Shown here: one piece after another, positions 27,356 to 36,939 of the stretch | How the letters are laid out: every line of letters begins with the position of its first letter | How positions within the stretch are numbered: the first letter of the stretch is position 1 | Assembly: GCF_034314045.1 (NCBI RefSeq) | Contig: NZ_JAVIWL010000001.1 | Span: 1,488,001 to 1,552,000, forward strand | Direction: 5' to 3' | DNA: 64,000 nt | DNA from: Glaciimonas sp. CA11.2 | GTDB taxonomy: Bacteria; Pseudomonadota; Gammaproteobacteria; Burkholderiales; Burkholderiaceae_D | The notes under the pieces: model-generated | The model's input: the letters and a program-made list of their open reading frames with translations, nothing else | Told to the model about the DNA's origin: nothing | The model's database searches: none | Made by a program: the position numbers and the translations under genes

Positions 27356-27701
27356 GTGTGTCCCTTAGGTATCTTAGTAGCCTCAAGATGATTCTCGAGG
27401 AGTTGAGATATAAACGACTTGGGAAAGATAACGTTGACGCACATTACAACCCGTTACAACTCTGCTCCTTAACGTTGGCGTGATATAGACGGGCAGACTA
27501 CCTTACTTATCGGCGACGGCTGAGCAGCGCGATTTTTGAACCACTGCAACAAATACGCGCAAGTTAAATACGCCTACATTTTTGGATGCCAGCGGTTTTT
27601 CACACCATCTGCAATGCGTTAACTAAAGTCATAATTATAAGATCAAGCAGAATGACTATAATGACAACTGCCCGCGTCCACGACGCTCTAGGAGAACACC
27701 A
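27356..27701. other. Divergent spacer
   Basis: 346 bp with promoters for both flanking genes expected. AGGAGA at 27690-27695 is the ribosome site of the dehydrogenase gene. No operator recognised. Confidence 0.4.
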
Positions 27702-28799
27702 ATGAACACCACATACAAAATCGCCGTACTCGCAGGTGATGGCATCGGCAAGGAAGTCATGCCCGAAGGCCTGCGCGTCGTCAACGCTGCCGCCAAACGT
27801 TTTGGCATTAATCTGGAACTCACCGAATTCGACTGGGCCAGTTGCGACTATTATGCGCAAACCGGCAATATGATGCCAGCCGACTGGAAGGCGCAGTTGT
27901 CGGGAATGGACGCGATCTATTTTGGCGCAGTCGGCTGGCCTGACATCGTGCCCGATCACATTTCGCTATGGGGCTCGTTATTAAAGTTTCGTCGCGAGTT
28001 TGACCAATACATCAACTTGCGCCCGGCGCAAACCTTCGAAGGCGTGCGCAGCCCGCTGGCAGATCGTGGCGCTGGCGATATCGACATGATGATCGTACGC
28101 GAAAACACTGAAGGCGAATACTCGTCCGTCGGTGGCATTATGTACGAGGGAACGCCTAACGAAATCGTGATGCAACAGTCGATATTTTCACGTCGCGGCA
28201 GTGATCGGGTTCTCAAGTTCGCATTTGAACTGGCCAAAAAGCGTGCACGCAAGCACGTCACGGTAGCAACCAAAAGTAATGGCATTTCGATCTCTATGCC
28301 TTGGTGGGATGCGCGCGCAGCCGAGATGGCAAGCCAATATCCGGACATTACGTGGGACAAACAACACATCGATATCTTGTGCGCGCGGTTTGTCCTGCAA
28401 CCGCAACGCTTCGACGTCGTGGTTGCCTCCAACCTCTTCGGCGACATCCTCTCAGACCTCGGACCAGCATGCACCGGCACTATCGGTCTGGCACCATCGG
28501 CGAACATGAATCCGGAACGCCATTTTCCTTCCTTATTCGAACCGGTCCACGGCTCGGCCCCGGATATCTACGGCAAGAACATCGCCAATCCAATTGCCAT
28601 GATCTGGTCGGGTGCGATGATGCTCGACTTTCTCGGCGGTGGCAGTAGCGATAGCAAGGGCCGTCAGGCGCATGACGCAATATTGGCTGCAATCAAATCT
28701 ACGCTCGCATCTGGGCCGCATACCGCTGATATGGGCGGAAATACGTCCACCACTGCGATGGGTGAAGCGATCGCCCGACTGGTGTCTGAAGCGATCTAA
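27702..28799 (+). CDS. ttuC: Tartrate/D-malate dehydrogenase (decarboxylating)
   Basis: 365 residues of the isocitrate/isopropylmalate dehydrogenase family. Motifs: AGDGIGKEV (residues 10-18), LLKFRREFDQYINLRP (about 93-108) with substrate-binding arginines, VRENTEGEYS (about 129-138), the catalytic Lys/Asp region (SNLFGDILSDL, near 245-255, metal Asp residues) and EPVHGSAPDIYGKNIANP (NAD site, about 275-292). It is the tartrate dehydrogenase/decarboxylase or DmlA type: NAD- and metal-dependent oxidation of tartrate or D-malate. Sequence cannot separate the two substrates. No regulator next to it. Confidence 0.88.
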   Translation: MNTTYKIAVLAGDGIGKEVMPEGLRVVNAAAKRFGINLELTEFDWASCDYYAQTGNMMPADWKAQLSGMDAIYFGAVGWPDIVPDHISLWGSLLKFRREFDQYINLRPAQTFEGVRSPLADRGAGDIDMMIVRENTEGEYSSVGGIMYEGTPNEIVMQQSIFSRRGSDRVLKFAFELAKKRARKHVTVATKSNGISISMPWWDARAAEMASQYPDITWDKQHIDILCARFVLQPQRFDVVVASNLFGDILSDLGPACTGTIGLAPSANMNPERHFPSLFEPVHGSAPDIYGKNIANPIAMIWSGAMMLDFLGGGSSDSKGRQAHDAILAAIKSTLASGPHTADMGGNTSTTAMGEAIARLVSEAI

Positions 28800-28897
28800 A
28801 GAAGGCTTGTAGTGTTGGGAATGGCCCGCGATAGTTGATACTCGATGCTTGACCCGGCCTATTCCAAAATAATGCCTTTTGCTTACGGCGATACATC

Positions 28898-31636
28898 TCA
28901 CTGCTCAAGAATGAATGCCTCTAGCGCAAGCTTCGGTAGCGGTTTGCTGTACAGGTAACCCTGGTAAGCTTTGCATCCCTCTTCTACGACGAATGCATAT
29001 TGTTCGGCCGTTTCTACTCCCTCAGCCACAACGTCCAGATTAAAAGCTTTACCCAAAGCGACGACCATACGGATAATGATCGCGCCTTGTTGTTCATCGG
29101 CAAAATCCTGGATAAAGACTTTATCAATTTTCAACTCATCCAGAGGCAGGCGCTGTAGATAGGAAAGTGAAGAGTAACCCGTTCCAAAGTCGTCTAGAGA
29201 GAATCCAATGCCCATGGCCTTGAGGGCATGCATTTTGCGAATCGTGCCTTCAACATCTTTAATCAACAGGCTTTCGGTCAATTCAAGCTTGAGTCTGGCG
29301 GGATTCGCACCTGTATCAATAAGGATCTTCACAACTTGATCTACAAAATCCAGATGATGAAACTGGGAAGCGCTGACGTTTACCGACATACTAAACATCT
29401 CGGTCTCTGGCGATTTAGCCCATCGAGCCAATTGGACGCAAGCCGTGCTCAATACCCACAGCCCAAGTGGCATAATTAAACCGGTTTCTTCTGCGATGGA
29501 AATAAACTCTGCTGGCATCACCAATCCCCGCACCGGGTGGTTCCAGCGCACAAGCGCTTCAGCCCCGGTCATTCGGCCCTGCACATCAGACTGCGGTTGA
29601 AAGTAGAGAAGAAACTCATTCCTGGTCAACGCATGACGAAGATCGGTGACCATAGCAACACGGGCGGTGACTAGTGCCTGCATTTCGGGGAGGAAAAACG
29701 ACATGGCATTGCGCCCGGACGCTTTTGCCTGATACATTGCAAGATCAGCTTGTTTCAAAACGTCTTCGGAAGTAATCGATGGACCGCCGAAAATGGCGAT
29801 GCCGATGCTGGCACTACTATAGTGCTCCTGATAGATGATCTCGAAAGGCTTGCCAAAGGAGTTAAGTATTTTTTCACCAACTCCCCCGGCATTGTCCGCT
29901 GCCTCTTTCTCGGCATCCGCTAAATCTTCTAACAAGACAACAAATTCGTCGCCACCGAGCCGCGCCACCGTATCGCTGACCCGCACAGATTCTTTCAGCC
30001 GGTTAGCAACTAACTTTAGTAACATATCGCCTTCGTCATGCCCGCGAGTGTCATTAATACCCTTGAAGTTATCCAGATCAATGAATAGCACAGCGCCAAA
30101 ACGTCCTGTACGCCGGCTTAACGCCACCGCCTTCTCGATCCGGTCGAGCAGCAACTGACGATTGGGAAGAGTAGTCAGCGCATCGTAGAATGCAAGTGCG
30201 TGTAATTCGCCCTCCATTGCCTTACGCTGGCTGATATCCAGAAAGTAGATAGCCAGGCCCTCTTCGGAAGGATATGCCCGTATCTCCATCCATATTTTCA
30301 GTTTCCCGTCATATTCCTCGAAAGCCACTGAACAGTTTTGTGCAATCGCCCGATGATATTCCCTGGCATATTGGCCACCGACCGCTTCAGAAAATATATC
30401 CCACAAACTGGTGCCAAGAACCTGCCCACTCGAAATTTGCAATAGCCGCTCAGCTTCGTGGTTGAGATACTTAAAATGCCATTGTCGATCGACCATCACA
30501 AACGCGTCGGTAATACTTTCCAGAGTGGCCGTCAACAGCGCCGCCTGCCGTACCGCGTTCGCCTCGGAACGCTTCCTCTCGGAAATATCCTGGATTCCTC
30601 CCCTTATCTGTATGACCAGTCCGGTTGTATCGCGCACGGCTTCGCCAGTGATACGTACCCACCCCTGGCGCTTGCTGGCCGTTAAAATTTCCACCTCTTG
30701 GTCGTAGGGCGTGCCGTCGCGGACGCAAGTATTAAAGAGATGTGTCAGTGATACGCGCCCTTTGTCCACGTAAAACTGACTTGCATCTGCAATCGTCGGA
30801 GTGGTGCCGTGTGATACGGCATAGATGTCACACACTTCTTCCGACCAGGAAACCTGATCGGTCTCTAAATCAGCCATCCAACCGCCAAAATGGGCGATAC
30901 GACTCGCGATTTGAATCAGTGCTTCACTGCGCAACATTCTTGCCTGATATTGGTTTCGCGTTTCAAGTTCGTCGCGGGACCGTCGCAGCACCTCAATCGC
31001 TTGTTCTTGCGCCCCCAAATCCCGAACGATACGCCTTGCCAACAGCAATAAAACCAGTGTAAGTGAGACGCCCAGCAAAATGAAACTAGCGTGAGCTAAG
31101 CGCAGACTCTTCGATTCTTTTGCATTGCGGGCCGTCAGCAACCCATTTTCCTCGTCTATCATGTTCTTGGTCACGTGCTGCAACCTGTTAGATATATCGG
31201 CGCCCTCAACAAAATAGTGCGCTGCAGGAATGCTCCCCAAGGTGTCACTAATTGCCTGCGTTTTGATGAACATCGCGACTCTCTGCGCAAACAAGTCTTG
31301 AAGCGTCTTCAGGTAATGTATTTGTTTATTGTTATCTAACGTGAGCGCTTCTATTTCGCGTATATTCACGCGCGCCAAATCGACTGCATTTTCACGATCG
31401 TTTAAAAAACGCGCCGCCCGGAGGACAAAATACCCGCGTTGTGCCGATTCGGCGCGTATCAGATTATTTTGAAATTTTTCAATCGTACTCAGGACCTGAT
31501 GGGTATGGTCGACCCATTTCGTGGCACTGTTCAATTTCGTTTCCATGTATACAGACAAGCTGGCTAATAGAACGAGTACGAACACTACGACGACGAGGGA
31601 AATGATGACTAAAGATTTAATACTTTTTTTAATCAT
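28898..31636 (-). CDS. CHASE3-PAS-GGDEF-EAL cyclic-di-GMP protein
   Basis: About 912 residues from the ATG at 31636, chosen because it starts just before TM1; an in-frame start 22 codons upstream (31702) is possible but adds a polar stretch. TM1 about residues 7-28; periplasmic CHASE3 helices (QRGYFVL pattern) to about 180; TM2; coiled linker; two PAS domains, one with a PAC motif (GGIQDISERKRSE); GGDEF domain with intact RLGGDEF; EAL domain with GAEALVRWNHP and the later DDFGTGYSSL motif. Both catalytic signatures are intact, so it could make or degrade c-di-GMP. It signals surface attachment versus motility. Confidence 0.92.
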   Translation of the reverse strand: MIKKSIKSLVIISLVVVVFVLVLLASLSVYMETKLNSATKWVDHTHQVLSTIEKFQNNLIRAESAQRGYFVLRAARFLNDRENAVDLARVNIREIEALTLDNNKQIHYLKTLQDLFAQRVAMFIKTQAISDTLGSIPAAHYFVEGADISNRLQHVTKNMIDEENGLLTARNAKESKSLRLAHASFILLGVSLTLVLLLLARRIVRDLGAQEQAIEVLRRSRDELETRNQYQARMLRSEALIQIASRIAHFGGWMADLETDQVSWSEEVCDIYAVSHGTTPTIADASQFYVDKGRVSLTHLFNTCVRDGTPYDQEVEILTASKRQGWVRITGEAVRDTTGLVIQIRGGIQDISERKRSEANAVRQAALLTATLESITDAFVMVDRQWHFKYLNHEAERLLQISSGQVLGTSLWDIFSEAVGGQYAREYHRAIAQNCSVAFEEYDGKLKIWMEIRAYPSEEGLAIYFLDISQRKAMEGELHALAFYDALTTLPNRQLLLDRIEKAVALSRRTGRFGAVLFIDLDNFKGINDTRGHDEGDMLLKLVANRLKESVRVSDTVARLGGDEFVVLLEDLADAEKEAADNAGGVGEKILNSFGKPFEIIYQEHYSSASIGIAIFGGPSITSEDVLKQADLAMYQAKASGRNAMSFFLPEMQALVTARVAMVTDLRHALTRNEFLLYFQPQSDVQGRMTGAEALVRWNHPVRGLVMPAEFISIAEETGLIMPLGLWVLSTACVQLARWAKSPETEMFSMSVNVSASQFHHLDFVDQVVKILIDTGANPARLKLELTESLLIKDVEGTIRKMHALKAMGIGFSLDDFGTGYSSLSYLQRLPLDELKIDKVFIQDFADEQQGAIIIRMVVALGKAFNLDVVAEGVETAEQYAFVVEEGCKAYQGYLYSKPLPKLALEAFILEQ

Positions 31637-32124
31637 TTTTATATCTCGGGAACATGCATTGAGACCGAGAATGCCGAACTCCGGATGGTTGACGGTGCGC
31701 AAGCCAACGGATTAATTACGTCCGAGAAGAATAATTCTCAAAAACAATAATAACCCCGAACTCGATGCCGGAAAGTATTAGTTTCCGATAAAGAATGCAC
31801 TGGTTTAAGACACCCCGGATTTAGCACGCCAGCCCAGCAACCCCAGTCCAGGCATATTTGGATAATACAGTGATTTGTAATTTAGATAACTATATCAACG
31901 GATGCGCCGGGATAGTCTACGAGGTGGCCGCAGTTCGATATTATTATATTGACCGCTTAGGCGTCACTGCAGCTTGTATTTCTCACACCTTCACAATAGA
32001 ATGCCGAAGCATTATCGCGGCTCGGATCATTATCATTTTTAGTCCCGAATTTGCATCATGTCAGCCATGCCACACCTAGTGTCACGGCCTCACTTATAGT
32101 TGACACCCTCTCCGTCAGTACCGC
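31637..32124. other. Spacer with possible Fur site upstream of metal-uptake genes
   Basis: 488 bp. Apart from the CATTATC-rich stretch near 32010-32040 described separately, I see no gene; a 73-codon plus-strand frame lacks a ribosome site. Confidence 0.4.
32010..32040. promoter_or_regulatory. Possible Fur-like operator
   Basis: The stretch has CATTATC twice (32010-32016 and 32028-32034), the second within ATCATTATCATTTTT, which resembles two of the three hexamers of a Fur box. It lies 85-115 bp before DUF2946 and the TonB receptor gene, a place where Fur regulation is common. Visual match only. Confidence 0.3.
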
Positions 32125-32604
32125 ATGTCACTTACCCGTTTTCAAAAACGCATCGTCTGGACGTGCCTCATAGCCCTCTGGCTAAGCATGTTCATGCCTG
32201 CGATTTCACAAACGATGAAGGCGATGACGGCGACGCGGACGGCGCAGATAGTCAATGACCTCTGCACATCCTCGGGATTAGTTCATCTTGACACGAATAA
32301 GGGCGACAACTACTCGCTCCTGGTCAACGAGAATGGAGATCACCAAGATCACCCGAATCAGGATGGTCACGATGGTCACGATAGGCACGATGGTCACGAC
32401 AGTCACGCCGACCATGGCGATGCCTGCGGCTACTGCACGCTGCTAGCGCATAGCCCGCTCGTCACCAGTTATTTCCACATCATGGTCGTCACGGCGGTCA
32501 CGACGTCGCATGCGGTGCCGTTGTTATACGATTACTATCCACCACGCCCATTTCGCGGGCAGACCAATCCGCTCGATCCTCCCTCGCCCCTGAAGCAGTC
32601 CTGA
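32125..32604 (+). CDS. DUF2946 protein with His-Asp-rich segment
   Basis: 159 residues. N-terminal hydrophobic segment (residues 11-30), then a loop with repeated Asp-Gly-His triplets (about residues 79-98), then CGYCTLLAHSP (about 102-112) and a second hydrophobic stretch, ending with RPFRGQTNPLDPPSP, the standard DUF2946 tail. DUF2946 proteins are found next to copper or other metal TonB receptors; the CxxC and histidines suggest metal handling at the membrane. First of three same-strand genes with the receptor and PepSY protein. The start has a poor ribosome site. Confidence 0.8.
   Translation: MSLTRFQKRIVWTCLIALWLSMFMPAISQTMKAMTATRTAQIVNDLCTSSGLVHLDTNKGDNYSLLVNENGDHQDHPNQDGHDGHDRHDGHDSHADHGDACGYCTLLAHSPLVTSYFHIMVVTAVTTSHAVPLLYDYYPPRPFRGQTNPLDPPSPLKQS
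32362..32406 (+). repeat. Five 9-bp tandem repeats coding Asp-x-His
   Basis: GATGGTCAC and close variants repeated five times in frame, giving DGH-DGH-DRH-DGH-DSH inside the DUF2946 protein. Such an in-frame repeat can expand or contract without breaking the gene. Confidence 0.75.
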
Positions 32605-32726
32605 TTTTCTGATTAGTCATGTGCTGACACGATAGTGTCGCCGCCGCTGCATTGCTTATGCCGTGCGGAGGTGCTTATTCATTTGCTTAGCCAATTAAAG
32701 CGCTAGGTGAAATCCAGGGGAAGTTT

Positions 32727-35123
32727 ATGCTTAATTTGCGTTCGCAAACTAAGGGAGTCGTGCGTGCTAATGCACGTGCCATCGGGTGTTCAATTGCGCT
32801 TGTTGCATCACAACGCACTTCATCATCCAGCCAGTCATCCTACTTAACAGCGGCATTGTTACCGCTTTCTTTTTTTGTCCTGCCTATCCTTTTTCAACCT
32901 GCGTTTGCCGCTGAAGAAGAAAGTCATGTTCCAGAAGTCGTCGTCACGGGGGTGAGAGAAAAACAAGTGTTTGATGTCAATTTGCCAGCTACGAGTGAAC
33001 GTATCACCGCCCAACAGGTAGAAAATATGAACGTCATCAACACCGAAGATGCATTGAAATACATGCCTAATATGGCGATTCGCAAGCGCTTTATCGGTGA
33101 TGAAAACGCCACCATTTCCGTCCGTGGCAATGGGAACTCACAGACCGCACGCGGATTGGTGTACGCGGATGGTCTTTTGTTGAGCAATTTCCTAGGCAAT
33201 ACATTCAGCTTTCCACCGCATTGGTCGATGGTTTTTCCCGAAGATATTGCGCAGGTTGACGTCATGTACGGTCCTTTTTCGGCCTTATACCCGGGCAATT
33301 CAATGGGAGCAACCGTGGCGATCACAACCAAAATACCGACCAAACTTGAGGCCATGCTGAAGACGCAAGTATTCCGTCAGCAATTCAATCTGTTCGGTGT
33401 GGATAGCCATTTTGATGGCAATAAAACCACCGCGTTGATTGGCAACAAGGTTGGAAATCTGTCCTTCCTGTTGGGGATTGATCATCTCAGCAATGCCGGG
33501 CAACCTTTCGTCTATGGCAACCAACTACGGTCTACCATACCGGCGACTGGCGCGGCTGTTCCGGTCACTGGCGCTTATCAATATACCAATCCCAACGGTG
33601 CACCTTCGACGCTATTTGGCGTGAACTCCGAAGGTGCTGAACGCGTCGTGCAAGATCAGTTCAAGTTCAAAGCAACTTACGACATCACGCCGACATTGCA
33701 GGCGGGATTGACGTTCGGCTACTGGCGTCAACAGGTGAATAACAACACTGCAACATTCTTGCGCGACGCTAATGGTAATCCTGTGGTCGCCGGTCTGGTC
33801 AATATTGGTGGCTATCAATACAACCTCCCAAAAGGGTTCTTTGCCCCCGCGGCCAGCGAAAGCGAGAATCAGCTTTATGGCCTGACACTCAAAACCCAAC
33901 ACCCGAACGGCTGGAACTATTCGGCGATTGCTTCCTATTTCGACATTTCAAAGAGCATTTCGCGATCCGCCAACAGCGGACTGCCAAATGATCTGACCGG
34001 CGTGGCCACCTTCGGCGATGGTTCCGGCTGGAAAACGCTCGATCTTGTGACCGACTACAAACCGGTTACCGTCAGCGCAGGGACGCATTGGCCCACCTTC
34101 GGCTATCACTACGACAATTACTTCCTGGAAAATAAGACCAAAAATCTAAGCAACTGGCGAGATGGTGATGGTAGTGGTGGCGGCGGATTCAATAATGCCT
34201 TTGCCGGCAAAACCGAAACACAGGCGCTGTTTGCCCAAGACGCATGGCAACTATCCTCACGCTGGAAGTTAACCACCGGATTGCGCTATGAAGACTGGCG
34301 CGCCTATGATGGCATGCGCGCAGTGGTTGGTTCGTCGCAAGCCTATAGCAATCGCACCGAATCTTATTGGTCGCCAAAGGCGGCATTGTCGTATCAGGCC
34401 ACGCCCGATCTGACTTTCCGCTTTTCTACCGGACGCGCGTATCGCTTCCCAACGGTGAGCGAACTATTTCAAGGCAGCCTGACCGGATCAACGTTAGTGA
34501 ATAACGATCCCAATTTGAAGCCCGAAAACGATCTGGCAAAAGAATTGAGTGCCGAGTGGTCACAATCGAACGGTCTGCTGCGCATGTCGCTATTTGAAGA
34601 TGATGTAAAAAACACCTTGTTTAGCCAAACCAATACGGCGGTGTTTCCTAACGTGACGAATATCCAGAATATTGATCGCGTGCGCTCGCGCGGCGTCGAG
34701 CTGCGTTATTCCGGTGAAAATGTCATCCTGCGCGGCCTTGATCTCAGTGCCAGCGTTGGTTATACACGCTCAATCATTGTGGAAAATAGCAAAAATCCGG
34801 CGACGGTTGGAAAGAATTTTTACCGCATTCCATTGTGGCGCGCAAATCTGGTCAGCACCTATCGCCTCAATGAGCAAGCCAGCGTGATGCTTGGCGGGCG
34901 CTTCTCCGGGCGACAGTTCAACACGCTCACAAATACCGATATCAATCCCAATACTTTTGGCGGCACCAGTTCATTTTTGGTATTCGACACCAAGCTGACG
35001 TTTAAGCCGACGAAACATACTGAGCTTGGATTCGGCATCGACAATCTGACCGACCGACGCTACTACGTGTACTACCCGTATCCTGGCAGAACTTTCTATA
35101 TGGAAGCAAAAGTCAGCATGTAG
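32727..35123 (+). CDS. TonB-dependent outer-membrane receptor
   Basis: 798 residues. Ribosome site AGGGGAAG precedes the ATG. Unusually long leader (about 60 residues) with a hydrophobic core ending AFAAEEE, then a TonB box region (EVVVTGVREKQV), plug domain (INTEDALKYMPNMAIRKR, VRGNGNSQTARG, MYGPFSALYPGNSMGATV) and a 22-strand-type barrel ending in an aromatic-rich strand with RTFYMEAKVSM. Placed between DUF2946 and PepSY genes, so copper, iron-chelate or similar uptake is likely, but the ligand cannot be read from sequence. Confidence 0.92.
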   Translation: MLNLRSQTKGVVRANARAIGCSIALVASQRTSSSSQSSYLTAALLPLSFFVLPILFQPAFAAEEESHVPEVVVTGVREKQVFDVNLPATSERITAQQVENMNVINTEDALKYMPNMAIRKRFIGDENATISVRGNGNSQTARGLVYADGLLLSNFLGNTFSFPPHWSMVFPEDIAQVDVMYGPFSALYPGNSMGATVAITTKIPTKLEAMLKTQVFRQQFNLFGVDSHFDGNKTTALIGNKVGNLSFLLGIDHLSNAGQPFVYGNQLRSTIPATGAAVPVTGAYQYTNPNGAPSTLFGVNSEGAERVVQDQFKFKATYDITPTLQAGLTFGYWRQQVNNNTATFLRDANGNPVVAGLVNIGGYQYNLPKGFFAPAASESENQLYGLTLKTQHPNGWNYSAIASYFDISKSISRSANSGLPNDLTGVATFGDGSGWKTLDLVTDYKPVTVSAGTHWPTFGYHYDNYFLENKTKNLSNWRDGDGSGGGGFNNAFAGKTETQALFAQDAWQLSSRWKLTTGLRYEDWRAYDGMRAVVGSSQAYSNRTESYWSPKAALSYQATPDLTFRFSTGRAYRFPTVSELFQGSLTGSTLVNNDPNLKPENDLAKELSAEWSQSNGLLRMSLFEDDVKNTLFSQTNTAVFPNVTNIQNIDRVRSRGVELRYSGENVILRGLDLSASVGYTRSIIVENSKNPATVGKNFYRIPLWRANLVSTYRLNEQASVMLGGRFSGRQFNTLTNTDINPNTFGGTSSFLVFDTKLTFKPTKHTELGFGIDNLTDRRYYVYYPYPGRTFYMEAKVSM

Positions 35124-35301
35124 AAGATAGATGCGTGACAGATAGGCACCGTATACCGTATAGACAGCGCCTGTTCACTCTCTATCACACTCTTAAGATC
35201 AGCTCGGCTGTACACCGCCAATTATTGGTTGACGCAAAAGGGGCAGCGACTAGCCATTAGTCACCGCCCCGTAAAAACACATTTAGTACCGAAAACAAAC
35301 T

Positions 35302-36741
35302 ATGCAAACCACCCTTCAAGCGCCATCGCCCACCGACTCAGCACTTTCTGCCTCGCGCAATTACCGTATTTTATGGCGATGGCATTTCTATGCCGGACTG
35401 TTCGTGATGCCTTTTTTGATCGCACTGGCAATTACCGGCGCGATCTATGTCTTTAAGCCGCAGATCGATACCGCGCTGTATGGCGACAAGTTATTCGTCG
35501 CCGCCAGCACGCAACACCCAATTAGCTACGACAAGCAGTTAGCGATTGCCGCCCGCGCGGTTCCCAATGAGGCCGTCGCCACCTCGTTAAGCGTCAGCGC
35601 CAATCCGCAACGCAGCACCGAAGCGGTATTCCGTTTAACCTCGGGCGAAAGCACCAGCGTGTACGTCAATCCAACCACCGGCAGTGTTCTAGGCACGCTC
35701 AGCGTAGAACATCGCATCATGAATCAGGTACGACAGATTCATCGCGATCTAATGCTGGGCAAATGGGGTGGATGGTTAATGGAACTGGCGGCTTGCTGGA
35801 CATTGATCATGCTGGGAACCGGAATCGCTTTGTGGTGGCCCAGAACAGCATTTTCTGTATGGGGAACGTTACTTCCACGCGGCGGTTTACGCGGACGCGC
35901 CATCTGGCGAGAACTGCATCTGGTCGTCGGTATCTGGGTGGCAATCGGTGCATTGTTTTTTATCTTGAGCGGATTACCGTGGTCGAGTTTCTGGGGCAAG
36001 AATTTTCAATCTATCGTCACATGGGCGAATGTCGATCATTCTGCACCGGCGTCTAAAACCGAACATATTCATGGATCGACAGCGCCGTTAAACCTTTCCA
36101 CGCCAGCGATGCCCTCACCACCAATGAAGATGCGCGATCTCCCATTGGCCGAGATTCCCTGGGCGGTGGGCGCGACCACCGTGCCGATGTCACATGTCCA
36201 CGTGATGCCACCGCAAAGACTCTCCATCGATCAAGTCGCGGCGATAGCGGCGACCAGCGGCATGCTGACCTATCAACTCGCGCTGCCTACAAAAAAATCC
36301 GGTGTATTTACCGTATCGTATGCTCCCGGCAATTCGATATTTTTACGCTCCGATCTTGACCAACAACGCACGCTGCATATTGATCAATATAGCGGAAAAA
36401 TGTTGAAAGATATGCGTTTTTCCGACTACAACCCCGTGTCCAAAGCAGTCTCGCTAGGTGTTGCCTTGCACATGGGCGAATATTTTGGCTTGGCGAATCA
36501 ACTGATTTGCGCAGCGATTTCATTAGCGCTGCTAGGAATAGCAATTACTGGCTTTGTGATCTGGTGGAAACGCCGTCCAGTAAAAGCATTGGGCGCGCCA
36601 AAGCGGGTGCTGCAACCACCATCCTCCATCAAGCGATGGAAAGGATATCTGGCGATTATGGGGTTTTTATTCCCATTGATGGGCGTGTCGATGCTTATTG
36701 TGTGGTTAGGCGACACCCTATTTTTTAGAAAGAAACCTTGA
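35302..36741 (+). CDS. PepSY-associated TM-helix protein (PiuB-like)
   Basis: 479 residues, four long hydrophobic segments: about 35-58 with the preceding WRWHFYAGLFVMPFL motif, about 155-175, 200-225 and near the C-terminus (two). PepSY domains lie in the periplasmic loops (YVNPTTGSVLGTL; LHIDQYSGKMLKDMRF). The motif HRDLMLGKWGGWLMELAACW is typical of the family, which is coupled to siderophore/metal TonB receptors and may reduce or release the metal. Follows the receptor gene by 178 bp on the same strand. Confidence 0.88.
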   Translation: MQTTLQAPSPTDSALSASRNYRILWRWHFYAGLFVMPFLIALAITGAIYVFKPQIDTALYGDKLFVAASTQHPISYDKQLAIAARAVPNEAVATSLSVSANPQRSTEAVFRLTSGESTSVYVNPTTGSVLGTLSVEHRIMNQVRQIHRDLMLGKWGGWLMELAACWTLIMLGTGIALWWPRTAFSVWGTLLPRGGLRGRAIWRELHLVVGIWVAIGALFFILSGLPWSSFWGKNFQSIVTWANVDHSAPASKTEHIHGSTAPLNLSTPAMPSPPMKMRDLPLAEIPWAVGATTVPMSHVHVMPPQRLSIDQVAAIAATSGMLTYQLALPTKKSGVFTVSYAPGNSIFLRSDLDQQRTLHIDQYSGKMLKDMRFSDYNPVSKAVSLGVALHMGEYFGLANQLICAAISLALLGIAITGFVIWWKRRPVKALGAPKRVLQPPSSIKRWKGYLAIMGFLFPLMGVSMLIVWLGDTLFFRKKP

Positions 36742-36939
36742 TGCTTTTTTAGGTCATTAATCACAAATGACGTCACCAGAATCAAATTGAGATTCAGTAA
36801 CATCTAGCATAAATATGCTACTGTATTATGTCATTGTCTCCACGTAGCAACGTAGCGAGCGCAAGCTAATTTTATTTCCGCCATTGTTCTTGACTAAAAA
36901 AATGGCGGCCAATAGACTCTCGCTGTTCTCGGAGCCCCT

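Noticed and set aside
28188..28901. Minus-strand frames opposite the tartrate dehydrogenase gene
   Set aside because: No ribosome sites or similarity; the plus-strand gene explains the region fully.
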